Positions 17,710 to 25,500 of a stretch of 64,000 nucleotides of DNA are shown here, in pieces. The stretch covers positions 1 to 64,000 of the forward strand of contig JBOEGZ010000013.1 of NCBI GenBank assembly GCA_050633705.1. Direction: 5' to 3'. The DNA comes from JAJFHI01 sp050633705 (GTDB lineage: Bacteria > Pseudomonadota > Alphaproteobacteria > Rhizobiales > Hyphomicrobiaceae). A model generated the notes under the pieces. That model saw only the letters and a program-made list of their open reading frames with translations, was not told the DNA's origin and did no database searches. The first letter of the stretch is position 1. Every line of letters starts with the position of its first letter. Made by a program: the position numbers and the translations under genes.

Positions 17710-18285
17710 TCAATGGTGGCCATGGCCTTGGATTTTTCCATCACTCTTGTCGCCGTGTTCTCCACCATGTTTGGAGTGCCCACTATGTTTCGAGTGATCA
17801 TCAGCCTTGTCTTCTGCTTTCGCTTTTTCAATCTTTACGACAACTTTAACCTCACCCGCTTTTTCAAATTTGAGCGTCAGTGGAAAGGACTGTCCGTCTT
17901 CAAGCTTCTGTGTCACGCCAAACAGCATGATATGCTTCCCGCGTGGCTCCAGTTTAACGACACTGTTGGCGCCAACTTCAAAGCCATTTGGCACCGCGGC
18001 CATTTTGGCATAACCGTCGGTCACGGTGGTTTCGTGTATCTCAGTTCGCGCGGCGATATCTGAGGCAACACCGATCAAACGGTCACTCGCTTTGCCGTTG
18101 TTTTCAAGCACCAAATAAGCTGCTGCGTTTTTTACGTTGCCGATCGTTGGTCGCGCCCACGGATGATCAATTTTTATCTCTCCGGCTTGGTAGTCATGCG
18201 CGCCAAGCGGTGTCACAACCAATGCCGCTGCCAAGACTGTCAGTGATAGTGCAACAGATATCGTTGCAATGCGCCAAATTTTCAT
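17710..18285 (-). CDS. Periplasmic copper chaperone, PCu(A)C family, with His-rich tail
   Basis: A 191-residue secreted protein with a signal peptide (hydrophobic residues about 8-28, cleavage near GAHDYQAG). The PCu(A)C core includes HPWARPTIGNVKNAAAYL, IHETTVTDGYAKM and LEPRGKHIML. These supply the spaced His and Met ligands of the H-x-M type copper site that delivers Cu(I) to cytochrome oxidase CuA or to export. After residue 155 comes a Lys/Asp/His-rich tail (DDHSKHSGHSKHGGEHGD..HGHH), a likely extra metal buffer and unusual in the minimal family. It is the last gene of a three-gene minus-strand operon with a beta-barrel protein and a DUF2946-like protein, and ends at a bidirectional terminator. 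Confidence 0.88.
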   Translation of the reverse strand: MKIWRIATISVALSLTVLAAALVVTPLGAHDYQAGEIKIDHPWARPTIGNVKNAAAYLVLENNGKASDRLIGVASDIAARTEIHETTVTDGYAKMAAVPNGFEVGANSVVKLEPRGKHIMLFGVTQKLEDGQSFPLTLKFEKAGEVKVVVKIEKAKAEDKADDHSKHSGHSKHGGEHGDKSDGKIQGHGHH

Positions 18286-18309
18286 TGAACTTTTCCTTTG
18301 TATCCAGAC

Positions 18310-19467
18310 CTAGAATGCCTTCTGCCATCCAACAGCAAGCGTCCAATCTGTTTCCAACTGTGGTCCATTTAGATTTTGATAAACTGGCAGGCCAAACTCA
18401 ACCGCAAGACGATGTCCTTTGAGTGCGCCTTCTGGAGCCAACAAATTGACACCCCATAAAAGATCAACCCGCTCACCGCCATGATTGTTGGGATCCGCGG
18501 TTTGAACCGGAGCGACAACATTAAGGTCGATACCATCGATACTGTCTTGCGTCATGGCGTTCACACGAAACGACGCACTGGCCCAAGGAGACACGCGATA
18601 TGCGATCCAACTGGTCAATGAATGCTTGTCACCCAGCGCATAGCCTTCATCGTTTTCATCTTCAAGACGAATATCTGCCATGTACTGAGCTCCCCAGGAA
18701 AAGCTCCCCTTTTTCCCCGTGTAAGTCAGCCCTGGCAACAAGTCGACCGTGCCACTGCCAAGCTGCATTGGATATGGCAAACGCAGGTCAGGTCGCATGC
18801 CATTCGGTGCCAAAACACGGTCGCGTTTGGTGATGCTTCCTGTTGGAAGGCTCAGACCCATATTGAGATGAAAGTGATGAATGTGGTCGTCATACAAACG
18901 ATAAAGGCCGCCGATTTTGGTGTCGCCAATACCCTTGGCCTCAGTCGTAAACGTCCCCAACCGCGTCGTCCCCATGCCGCCACGGAACGTCACATGCTCC
19001 ATTTCTTTATCGACATAATTGAGCATCGCCATCAACGTCAGGTTATTTGTTGGCGCATACATTGCTCCAAACATATGCATGTCCATCGTCATCCGCGTCG
19101 GCACAACGCGCAGTGTAGGTGGTTGCCCCATGCGACCAAAAAAGCGATTTGGAACAGTGGTTGCAATCGTTTCAGGTGACACGCGGTCATCACCGATACG
19201 GTTGCCATCCATTTCCATGCGCATATAGCGATAAGACAGCATCCATTCGCCTTTTTTGTGCATGTGATCGCCCATCACACCTATCGGTGCGTGGCTATCG
19301 GGGCGATGGGATTTGTGGCCGTGGGCGTTTCCACCATATTCAATCGTCGTTCCCGGCGGCAGGTGCATCCCCTCATCAGCAATGACAGGACCCGATAGAA
19401 CAGACGTTGAGCAAACGACGAGTGTGAAAACGCATGCCGAACTGCGGCAATTCCGAAGAAAGTTCAT
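18310..19467 (-). CDS. Outer-membrane beta-barrel protein, His/Met-rich N-terminus, copper-operon member
   Basis: A 385-residue protein with a signal peptide (about residues 1-30, VIADEG). A His-rich segment (GNAHGHKSHRPDSHAP, residues about 47-62) precedes GVMGDHMHKKGEWMLSYRYM, after which alternating aromatic/polar strands continue to a C-terminal aromatic residue (WQKAF), as in outer-membrane barrels. Met-rich strands (MTMDMHMFGAMYAP, RYMRMEMDG) suggest soft-metal contact. Proteins of this type are usually annotated only as transporter or MetA-pathway-like. It sits 24 bases before the PCu(A)C chaperone gene. A role in copper passage across the outer membrane is an inference from context and composition. 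Confidence 0.7.
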   Translation of the reverse strand: MNFLRNCRSSACVFTLVVCSTSVLSGPVIADEGMHLPPGTTIEYGGNAHGHKSHRPDSHAPIGVMGDHMHKKGEWMLSYRYMRMEMDGNRIGDDRVSPETIATTVPNRFFGRMGQPPTLRVVPTRMTMDMHMFGAMYAPTNNLTLMAMLNYVDKEMEHVTFRGGMGTTRLGTFTTEAKGIGDTKIGGLYRLYDDHIHHFHLNMGLSLPTGSITKRDRVLAPNGMRPDLRLPYPMQLGSGTVDLLPGLTYTGKKGSFSWGAQYMADIRLEDENDEGYALGDKHSLTSWIAYRVSPWASASFRVNAMTQDSIDGIDLNVVAPVQTADPNNHGGERVDLLWGVNLLAPEGALKGHRLAVEFGLPVYQNLNGPQLETDWTLAVGWQKAF

Positions 19468-19493
19468 GGTAATTTTCCAAGCAAATAAAAGAG

Positions 19494-19507
19494 TGCGTGT
19501 TCACGCA
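19494..19507. promoter_or_regulatory. Palindrome upstream of the beta-barrel gene
   Basis: TGCGTG-TT-CACGCA, a 6-base inverted repeat with a 2-base centre, lies 27 bases upstream of the 19467 start in a 110-base gap. A second repeat (GTCAC...GTGAC) follows at about 19519-19534. It is a candidate operator or small hairpin; the binding protein is unknown. Confidence 0.35.
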
Positions 19508-19577
19508 GCGTGGCATCCAGTCACCACAACGTGACACCTATAAAACGCGACCAACTCAATTGGCCGCCAAAATTCTT

Positions 19578-20000
19578 TTATGCTTGAACGGGAGGAGCGC
19601 GTTGTCTTGCTCTTAAATGAGAAATTGATGCAATAGGTTCGAACGCTTCATTCCCGTATCGTGCGCTATTAAAATCGGGAACATCAAGGCGCGTAACATC
19701 TGGAATGAGAGCAAGGGCGGCATTTGCAAGGCTTGTACAAATTGCGCACAGCACCGAAACATCATCGTAATTTTCGTCCGACGGTCCGTCAACCGGCAAG
19801 CCCGTGTTGAGATCGATGACAACGCGCTTGAAACCAGTTGGCGTACAAATCACATTTTCAATTTGACCGGTCTCAGAAATACTCTGGCTCGCAACCGCGC
19901 CTGGAACATGCACAAAAGACAGCACGAGCTGGCATAACAGACCCGCCAAGGCGAGTCCGGCACCAAACTGTCTATTCTTTAAATTACGAAATTGCTGCAT
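19578..20000 (-). CDS. DUF2946-like secreted protein
   Basis: About 140 residues from ATG 20000, which is preceded by GGGAAC; a GTG at 20027 would add nine residues. A hydrophobic segment at residues about 14-34 is a signal peptide or anchor. The mature part has a Cys pair VLCAICTSLANAAL and ends in RARQRAPPVQA; this short CxxC segment followed by an Arg-Ala-Pro-Pro tail recalls small DUF2946 proteins found in copper and periplasmic-metal clusters. It is the first gene of the minus-strand operon with the beta-barrel and PCu(A)C genes. The two cysteines could bind metal. Family assignment is tentative. Confidence 0.55.
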   Translation of the reverse strand: MQQFRNLKNRQFGAGLALAGLLCQLVLSFVHVPGAVASQSISETGQIENVICTPTGFKRVVIDLNTGLPVDGPSDENYDDVSVLCAICTSLANAALALIPDVTRLDVPDFNSARYGNEAFEPIASISHLRARQRAPPVQA

Positions 20001-20015
20001 GTTGTGTTCCCGAAA

Positions 20016-20029
20016 GTGTGCTAGCACAC
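20016..20029. promoter_or_regulatory. 14-base perfect palindrome in the divergent copper-operon/mobA promoter region
   Basis: GTGTGCTAGCACAC is a perfect 14-base palindrome, 16 bases upstream of the ATG at 20000 and 67 bases upstream of mobA. Its place in a short divergent control region makes it a good operator candidate for a metal-responsive or other dimeric regulator. No regulator gene is adjacent. Confidence 0.4.
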
Positions 20030-20095
20030 CAGAACCAAGAGCGTCGAGGCTTATCAGTTACCACCCAATGTCGCACAGCTTGCGTGTGCGGAAAA

Positions 20096-20770
20096 ATGGC
20101 CACACAGCAGTTCCAAATGAATGCGACCATTCCTGATAAAAATATAGTCGGTATCCTGCTTGCCGGTGGGCAATCGCGCCGCATGGGCGGTGGGGACAAA
20201 GGGCTCATCGACATTGCCGGCAAACCCATGCTGCAACACATCGCAGATCGCCTTGCCTGCCAAGTCGGTCAGCTGGCGATCAATGCCAATGGGCCCGCTG
20301 GGCGATTTGCAAACTTTAACCTTCCCGTCTTTCCAGACACCCTGCCCGATAATCCCGGCCCCCTTGCCGGCGTTCTCGCAGGCCTTAGGTGGGCTGGTAT
20401 GCATGCTCCCAGCGCAAGCCATATTCTTACCGCACCGACCGATACGCCACTTTTGCCAATTGATCTTGCAGAGCGCTTGCAGTCAACTTTGGTCGAAAAT
20501 GGGGAAAATACGATTGCTCTTGCAAAATCTGACGGTGGACGCCAACCCGTTATTGGTCTTTGGCCGGTTGTTCTGGCCGATGATCTCGAAGCCGCGTTGC
20601 TGGACGGCGTTCGCAAGGTTCTCGCCTGGACCGATCGTCATGGAACAGCTTTTGCGCACTTTCCAAATATTGAAGTTGGTGGGGCGAACGTCGACCCGTT
20701 CTTCAACGCAAATACTCCCGAAGAACTCGAAGATGCCCGCCGCATTGTTAAAGTTCTCGACGAAGAATGA
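20096..20770 (+). CDS. mobA: Molybdenum cofactor guanylyltransferase MobA
   Basis: MobA joins GMP to molybdopterin, making the bis-MGD cofactor used by formate dehydrogenases and other DMSO-reductase family enzymes. The N-terminal nucleotidyltransferase signature LLAGGQSRRMGGGDKGL is at residues about 21-37, and PVFPDTLPDNPGPLAGVLAGL and TAPTDTPLLP (metal-binding Asp) follow. Start choice: ATG 20096 gives 224 residues and ATG 20117 gives 217; both precede the conserved core. The open frame extends further upstream, but that part overlaps the divergent gene and does not look real. The stop overlaps the next gene's start (ATGA), implying coupled translation with the pseudo-subtilase. Confidence 0.92.
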   Translation: MATQQFQMNATIPDKNIVGILLAGGQSRRMGGGDKGLIDIAGKPMLQHIADRLACQVGQLAINANGPAGRFANFNLPVFPDTLPDNPGPLAGVLAGLRWAGMHAPSASHILTAPTDTPLLPIDLAERLQSTLVENGENTIALAKSDGGRQPVIGLWPVVLADDLEAALLDGVRKVLAWTDRHGTAFAHFPNIEVGGANVDPFFNANTPEELEDARRIVKVLDEE

Positions 20771-21720
20771 GAGGCAATCGCATGACCTCAAACCCAATCG
20801 ACATCAAATGTGGTGGAAATTATCTCGCCGCTCAATTTGCAATTGCTGCCCTGTTTGCAATGATTGCGTTGACACTGTCGACAAATGTCCTTGCAAAGGA
20901 ACCAAGTATTCCACCAGGCTTGGACCCGGGCGGTGTTGCGGTTGCAGTATTTGGTCCTGGCATCGACTACACCGCCAAGGGGATCAGTGATCATCTGGCG
21001 CGCGATGGTGAAGGCAACCCCATCGGGTTCGATTTTGTTGACGACGACGGTCTCCCTTTTGAGCCCATAACCGAATTCAACAATACGAAAATGCGTCCAG
21101 GGACAACGCTCGCAAGCATCATTGTGCGTGAAGCTCCAAAAGCTCGTCTCGCGGCATTCAAACTTAATCCGACAGAAGGCGAAAAACTCGGTCGCGCTGC
21201 AGCAATGGCCGGCCAAAGCCCGGTGCGGATTGTGCTCATTCCATGGACAGGCGAAGTCGCCGAAACCTGGGAGATCTTTTCCAAAGCCGCCCAACACTTT
21301 GACAAGTTGTTGTTTGTTGCAGCAGCAGGAGACGAAAATCGCGACCTCGATGCAAAACCCAATTTCCCGGCAAACCTCAAACTTGCCAATGTTATCGTCG
21401 TCACAGCGACAGAGTCTGATGGTCGTGCGACACCTGGAGCGAATTCTGGCGCTAAGACCGTTGATATCGCCGTAACTGGATCGCAAGTGCTAGGACTAGC
21501 CGCCGACAACACGCAAAAAAATTACGCAGGCTCTGCCATTGCCGCAGCGCGCGTTGCAGCACTCGCCGCACGCATACTTGCTGCAAACACAGCACTCAAA
21601 GGTTCGCAACTAAAGCAAAAAATAATCGAGATCGCGAAAATGGCATCGACCAAGAACATGCCCGTCATCTCGGGTTGGATTGAAGATCCTGCAAAAGTTG
21701 ATATCGCGCAGTTTAAATAA
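20767..21720 (+). CDS. Secreted subtilase-fold protein lacking the catalytic triad (pseudo-protease)
   Basis: A 317-residue protein with a signal peptide or anchor (hydrophobic residues 20-43, VLAKEP). Its blocks line up with peptidase family S8 but with every active residue replaced. VAVAVFGPGIDY (57-68) matches the Asp block with Gly63 for Asp. MRPGTTLASIIVREAPKARL matches HGTHVAG...AP with Pro111 for His. LLFVAAAGDENRD matches the oxyanion block with Asp189 for Asn. YAGSAIAAARVAALAARIL matches GTSMAAPHVAG with Ala257 for Ser. It should therefore be inactive as a protease and may act as a binding or scaffold protein in the periplasm. It overlaps mobA by four bases, which suggests a link to molybdoenzyme maturation or export. 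If the start is the second ATG (20782) it loses five residues. Confidence 0.65.
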   Translation: MRGNRMTSNPIDIKCGGNYLAAQFAIAALFAMIALTLSTNVLAKEPSIPPGLDPGGVAVAVFGPGIDYTAKGISDHLARDGEGNPIGFDFVDDDGLPFEPITEFNNTKMRPGTTLASIIVREAPKARLAAFKLNPTEGEKLGRAAAMAGQSPVRIVLIPWTGEVAETWEIFSKAAQHFDKLLFVAAAGDENRDLDAKPNFPANLKLANVIVVTATESDGRATPGANSGAKTVDIAVTGSQVLGLAADNTQKNYAGSAIAAARVAALAARILAANTALKGSQLKQKIIEIAKMASTKNMPVISGWIEDPAKVDIAQFK

Positions 21721-21753
21721 ACCAAACGAAAAGCTTGCAGTCATTCTCTGGTA

Positions 21754-21978
21754 TCATCGAAGTTTTTTTGTTCGAGACCGTGCATCGTCAGCCTTAAGAC
21801 GCGCCTCTTCGTACTTCACTGCCAAGCCGCATCCAGCCCCCGATGCATCATTCACTTCACCTGCCCAGGGATCATCTTTTGTATTTCGGCTTAGGCCTTG
21901 CTGCAACTGAGTATCGGCCGTGCAGTTGGGATCATTTTTTCGCGACATGTAAACGGTTGAACTCAATTTATTCGTCAT
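21754..21978 (-). CDS. Small protein (74 residues) translationally coupled to the DUF3305 gene
   Basis: ATG 21978 overlaps the last 11 bases of the DUF3305 gene, and the frame runs to 21754; a second ATG at 21948 would give 64 residues. The product is polar, with two cysteines (DPNCTAD and GAGCGLAV), a DDPWAGEVNDASG segment and a highly charged helical C-terminus (KYEEARLKADDARSRTKKLR). In related formate-dehydrogenase clusters a DUF3306 gene often follows DUF3305. This peptide does not resemble one, but occupies that slot. It ends 33 bases from the convergent pseudo-subtilase. Function unknown. Confidence 0.45.
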   Translation of the reverse strand: MTNKLSSTVYMSRKNDPNCTADTQLQQGLSRNTKDDPWAGEVNDASGAGCGLAVKYEEARLKADDARSRTKKLR

Positions 21979-22561
21979 CCGAGCGAGACGTCTTTCTATC
22001 GCGCATGCGCCCGTCACCCATTGAAAAAACCGGCTTATTGGCAAAGTGGCCGTCTTGTTCGCCCTTGCCATCATTCGGCTTGGAACGCAGCGGACCCGGC
22101 TCAGCTTGACTATCCTTAATGAACGCTTCAACCAACGCAATTAGTTCATCCGGCATTGCAACGCGGTCGACACGTTCAAATCCTGATTCACCATGAGCCT
22201 GAGCCTCAAATGGCGAAGCTGTGACCAAATGAGGTACAACGGGTGACCCACCTTGATCGCCGTCTTCTGCTTCGTGCATGACGATGTAAACCGATGGCTC
22301 GCCGTTCGCGAGATTGATCTGATATGACGTCACCTCTGAGCGCCGCAGCTCCAACAGCAATGTGGCTGCGTGGTAGTGAACATAACCATCGCCACGCAAC
22401 ACCTCGCGCCACGGACCGCTTTGTGGTGGCGCGTCCATGAAAACACTCAAGGCCCGCCAGCGCGCAACTTGCCAGACCTGATCGACATCCTCTCGGGCCA
22501 CGACGATCCCGACCGGGATTGTTTTGAGATGGGGCATAGACCCAAAACTCCGCTCACGCAC
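21968..22561 (-). CDS. DUF3305 family protein (formate dehydrogenase cluster)
   Basis: A 197-residue soluble protein. Its first ~150 residues match the DUF3305 pattern: IPVGIVVAREDVDQVWQVAR near residue 15, then W and GDGYVHYHAATLLLELRRSE, and NLANGEPSVYIVMHEA. A polar, probably disordered tail follows. DUF3305 proteins are encoded beside respiratory formate dehydrogenase and molybdenum-cofactor genes in alphaproteobacteria; their biochemical role is not established. Here it is 250 bases downstream of the formate dehydrogenase gamma subunit and overlaps a small coupled ORF. An alternative start is ATG at residue 9 (MPHLKTIPVG). Confidence 0.8.
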   Translation of the reverse strand: MRERSFGSMPHLKTIPVGIVVAREDVDQVWQVARWRALSVFMDAPPQSGPWREVLRGDGYVHYHAATLLLELRRSEVTSYQINLANGEPSVYIVMHEAEDGDQGGSPVVPHLVTASPFEAQAHGESGFERVDRVAMPDELIALVEAFIKDSQAEPGPLRSKPNDGKGEQDGHFANKPVFSMGDGRMRDRKTSRSDDE

Positions 22562-22811
22562 TATAAACCGTAATACTTCTCGTATAACGGTGAATTCAGT
22601 ATATACGAAAGTTCATTGTCCTTTTGTCCTATCCGCAAACGCGTTTTAACGCAAAGCGGGAATATTCGAAAACTTTTAGCAAAATTGCACTTTTTATTTA
22701 ATTTCCAACACCTTATGACCAATCAACACGATTGACGCATCCCTGAATTATTCACCCCGATGTTATGTATATTACCTATGGCGAAGCAATTCAGACCAAA
22801 TCGGCACGGCA

Positions 22812-24077
22812 TCAAGTTGTCGGCTGTGAACCAGGTTGGCGCGGATGCTCACCGACATTTGGCTCCAGTGCCTCCGAACCGTCGTTGTCGTCGACATTAA
22901 GATCTGGTCGCAAAACTTCTTCAGCCCAAAGGCTGTGATGTTCGCGCGCCCAATTCACATCAACGTCACCTGTACTCATGGCTTCCCACGAACCAACTGT
23001 TCCTATCGAATTGAAATAGACGTGAACCCCAACCAGCAGCATCATAAAAAAACCGGTCGCATAGTGCCACAACGTGGCAAAATGCAATTCCTGAAGGGGT
23101 GATAAATTCGTTGGCAAGGCGAAGCCTAATTTATTCACCAAACCAAACGTTGTGCCAAATATTGAAAACTGAAATGGCATCATCATCACCAGTCCGGTAA
23201 CGCAAATCACCAAACCAGACAGCGATAATGACCAAAAGAAAACCTTCTGCCCCGCATTGAACTTTTGAGCTGGCGCATAACCGTTCTCGGAAAAAATTCC
23301 GCCTGCCGTGATCAGCCACTTTAAATCCACTCTTTGGGGAAGGTTGTCGCGGACCCAGAAGACTATTGCCATCACCAGCCCGGCCAGAAATGCAAATGAC
23401 GTGTAGTGGTGCAACCTTTTTGCAAATTGGGCCGCCCAGGCAAATCGTTCTTCGCTCGTGAACAGCAGCAAAATGTCGTTGCCGTACAAAGCGAAAAGCC
23501 CTGTCAATGCCAGAACAATAAATGTCGACGCCATCAGCCAATGCCCGAAGCGTTCAAAACGACGAAACCGCGCAATCTTCTGGCCCGCAAATCCATTCAC
23601 CAACCGAAGCCTTCCCCGGTGGATGAAAAATATACCCAGTCCGAAGAACAAGGCATAAAGCGCATAAAGTCCGTACTGACGGACCCTTTGTGACTGCTCC
23701 TGGCGTACGTCGTCTTCTTTGCCATTGCGCAGAGTGCCCGCCTTATTGTCAGCATTTGCAATCTGAAGGTGACGCACAGGATTGATATCCTTGGACGTGT
23801 CGACAATGACAGGGATGGGGACAACAGCAGCTCCACCAAGTATGTTTTTGCCTGGCGGCGAGGTTTTACTTGGCACCAAAGCCTGGAGAGTTAGGCCCGC
23901 TGTCATTGCTTCGCCGTCGCGCTCCCCTGCCGTCGCGGCCACAATTGGTTGCAGGCTCGAAACAACAATAATCGCCATCAACCAGACAACCGCAGAGGCT
24001 ATCCTAGATATCTGAGACGATTTTGAGAGCGCGCCGATCAAATCATTTGCCCCGAGTGCTGTATAGATTTTTACCAT
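22812..24077 (-). CDS. Formate dehydrogenase gamma subunit (cytochrome b556/b561-type)
   Basis: The membrane anchor that takes electrons from the FdhA-FdhB module to quinone. From ATG 24077 the protein is about 421 residues. An N-terminal hydrophobic segment (residues about 22-45) is followed by a periplasmic region with TSKDINPVRHLQIANAD and KAGTLRNGKEDDVRQEQSQR. A second span precedes a four-helix cytochrome b. Heme-ligand candidates are the histidines in FERFGHWLMA, LHHYTSF, LWHYATGF and LVGVHVYF. The frame is open further upstream to 24308, but that part looks non-coding. The acidic C-terminal tail (about 35 residues) is disordered. The alpha and beta subunit genes are not adjacent, which is unusual. 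Confidence 0.85.
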   Translation of the reverse strand: MVKIYTALGANDLIGALSKSSQISRIASAVVWLMAIIVVSSLQPIVAATAGERDGEAMTAGLTLQALVPSKTSPPGKNILGGAAVVPIPVIVDTSKDINPVRHLQIANADNKAGTLRNGKEDDVRQEQSQRVRQYGLYALYALFFGLGIFFIHRGRLRLVNGFAGQKIARFRRFERFGHWLMASTFIVLALTGLFALYGNDILLLFTSEERFAWAAQFAKRLHHYTSFAFLAGLVMAIVFWVRDNLPQRVDLKWLITAGGIFSENGYAPAQKFNAGQKVFFWSLSLSGLVICVTGLVMMMPFQFSIFGTTFGLVNKLGFALPTNLSPLQELHFATLWHYATGFFMMLLVGVHVYFNSIGTVGSWEAMSTGDVDVNWAREHHSLWAEEVLRPDLNVDDNDGSEALEPNVGEHPRQPGSQPTT

Positions 24078-24452
24078 GATCAATTCGCCTGCAAAAATTG
24101 CAGAGAACTTCCTAATTTCAAACGTATTCGTGATAAACTCACTGACACGACGAAACTGGTTTACGACGACGCCTTTGCTGCGAAACGACAATGGAATCAG
24201 GCATTCGTTGATTGTGCGATGGCCAAATATCGCTCGCAAGGGCGTTTTTTTAAGTTGCGGGCGCGTGTCAAAAATTGCACAAACCAACAAGCAATCAATG
24301 CAACGCAACGTTGTGCTGCGTGAGCAAAGGCTTGAACAGTTTCAACAAATCTCTACGTTGGAAACAAAGGTGCTCGGAAACACTTATGCTGTGCTCTCAA
24401 ACCGAGCACTTGCTCTAAGAGAAAATTACAATAGCGCGGTATAATAAACGCA
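24078..24452. other. Divergent control region of fdh gamma and moaA, with an 8-base inverted repeat
   Basis: About 375 bases between divergent starts. GTGCTCGG (24370-24377) and CCGAGCAC (24402-24409) form an 8-base inverted repeat with a 24-base spacer, 43 bases before the moaA ATG; it could be an RNA leader hairpin or an operator. I looked for the conserved features of the Moco RNA element and did not find them. Open frames cross this stretch on both strands, but their composition is unlike the neighbouring genes. Confidence 0.4.
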
Positions 24453-25493
24453 ATGTCACACAGCCCATCATCTGCCGATAGCTTTGCAGGCAAGTCCGGT
24501 GAAATGATCGACCCATTTGGTCGTCATGTAAGTTATTTACGCGTTTCGGTCACCGATCGTTGCGATTTCCGCTGTGTCTATTGCATGTCTGAACACATGA
24601 CATTTCTACCCAAGCGCGATTTACTCTCGCTTGAAGAGCTTGACCGTCTATGCACAGCTTTTGTTGATAAGGGCGTCAGAAAGCTGCGCATTACTGGTGG
24701 TGAACCATTGGTGCGCAAGAACATCATGTCGCTCTTTCAGTCATTATCGCGCCACCTGGAAAGTGGGTCACTGGAAGAACTCACTCTCACGACAAATGGC
24801 AGTCAACTTAAGAAGTACGCTAGCGATCTGAAAGCTTGTGGCGTTAAACGCATCAACGTTTCAATCGATACCTTAAACGAAGAAAAGTTTAAGACGATTA
24901 CGCGTTGGGGCAATCTTCCAAATGTCATCGAAGGTTTGGAAGCTGCAGAAAAAGCGGGTCTTAAAATAAAGATCAATGCCGTCGCCCTCAAAGGGGTCAA
25001 CGAAGACGAGATCGAACACATGATCCGCTTTGCTCACGATCGTGGTGCTGACATTACGTTTATCGAGACCATGCCACTTGGTGACATCGATGGTGATCGC
25101 ACAGATCAATACCTTCCTTTGTCCGTTGTTCGCGCGCGCTTGATGGACACCTTCACACTAACAGACAACCCATATCGGACCGGTGGACCGGCGAGATACG
25201 TGGATGTCGCCGAAACCGGCGGACGACTGGGGTTCATCACACCATTGACACACAACTTCTGTGAAAGTTGCAATCGCGTACGGCTGACGTGCACCGGAAC
25301 GCTCTACATGTGCCTTGGCCAAGATGATGCGGCAGATCTGCGCGCGCCTCTTCGCGCCAGTGACGACAACACACTTCTCAACCAAGCCATTGATGAAGCG
25401 ATCGGGCGCAAACCATTGGGCCACGACTTCGTTATTGATCGCCGCTCAAAGACCCCCGCCGTTGGACGGCATATGAGTGTTACGGGCGGTTAG
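24453..25493 (+). CDS. moaA: GTP 3',8-cyclase MoaA
   Basis: The radical-SAM enzyme that starts molybdenum-cofactor synthesis by converting GTP to 3',8-cyclo-GTP. The 346-residue protein has the N-terminal CX3CX2C cluster site (Cys37, Cys41, Cys44; CDFRCVYC) and the LRITGGEPLVRKNI block. The second C-terminal cluster site is CX2CX13C (Cys270, Cys273, Cys287). It ends in the conserved Gly-Gly that is functionally needed in MoaA. Together with mobA and fdhD it marks this region as molybdoenzyme support. It is convergent with the response-regulator gene, seven bases away, without a visible terminator. Confidence 0.96.
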   Translation: MSHSPSSADSFAGKSGEMIDPFGRHVSYLRVSVTDRCDFRCVYCMSEHMTFLPKRDLLSLEELDRLCTAFVDKGVRKLRITGGEPLVRKNIMSLFQSLSRHLESGSLEELTLTTNGSQLKKYASDLKACGVKRINVSIDTLNEEKFKTITRWGNLPNVIEGLEAAEKAGLKIKINAVALKGVNEDEIEHMIRFAHDRGADITFIETMPLGDIDGDRTDQYLPLSVVRARLMDTFTLTDNPYRTGGPARYVDVAETGGRLGFITPLTHNFCESCNRVRLTCTGTLYMCLGQDDAADLRAPLRASDDNTLLNQAIDEAIGRKPLGHDFVIDRRSKTPAVGRHMSVTGG

Positions 25494-25500
25494 GTCGCGA

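Noticed and set aside
20788..21486. Long minus-strand open frame (232 residues) over the pseudo-subtilase gene
   Set aside because: It lies antisense to a gene with clear fold-level blocks; its Cys/Arg-rich composition is typical of an antisense shadow.
24076..24444. Plus-strand open frame of 122 residues before moaA
   Set aside because: It begins inside the fdh gamma start, has no ribosome site and its composition is not coding-like; treated as control region.
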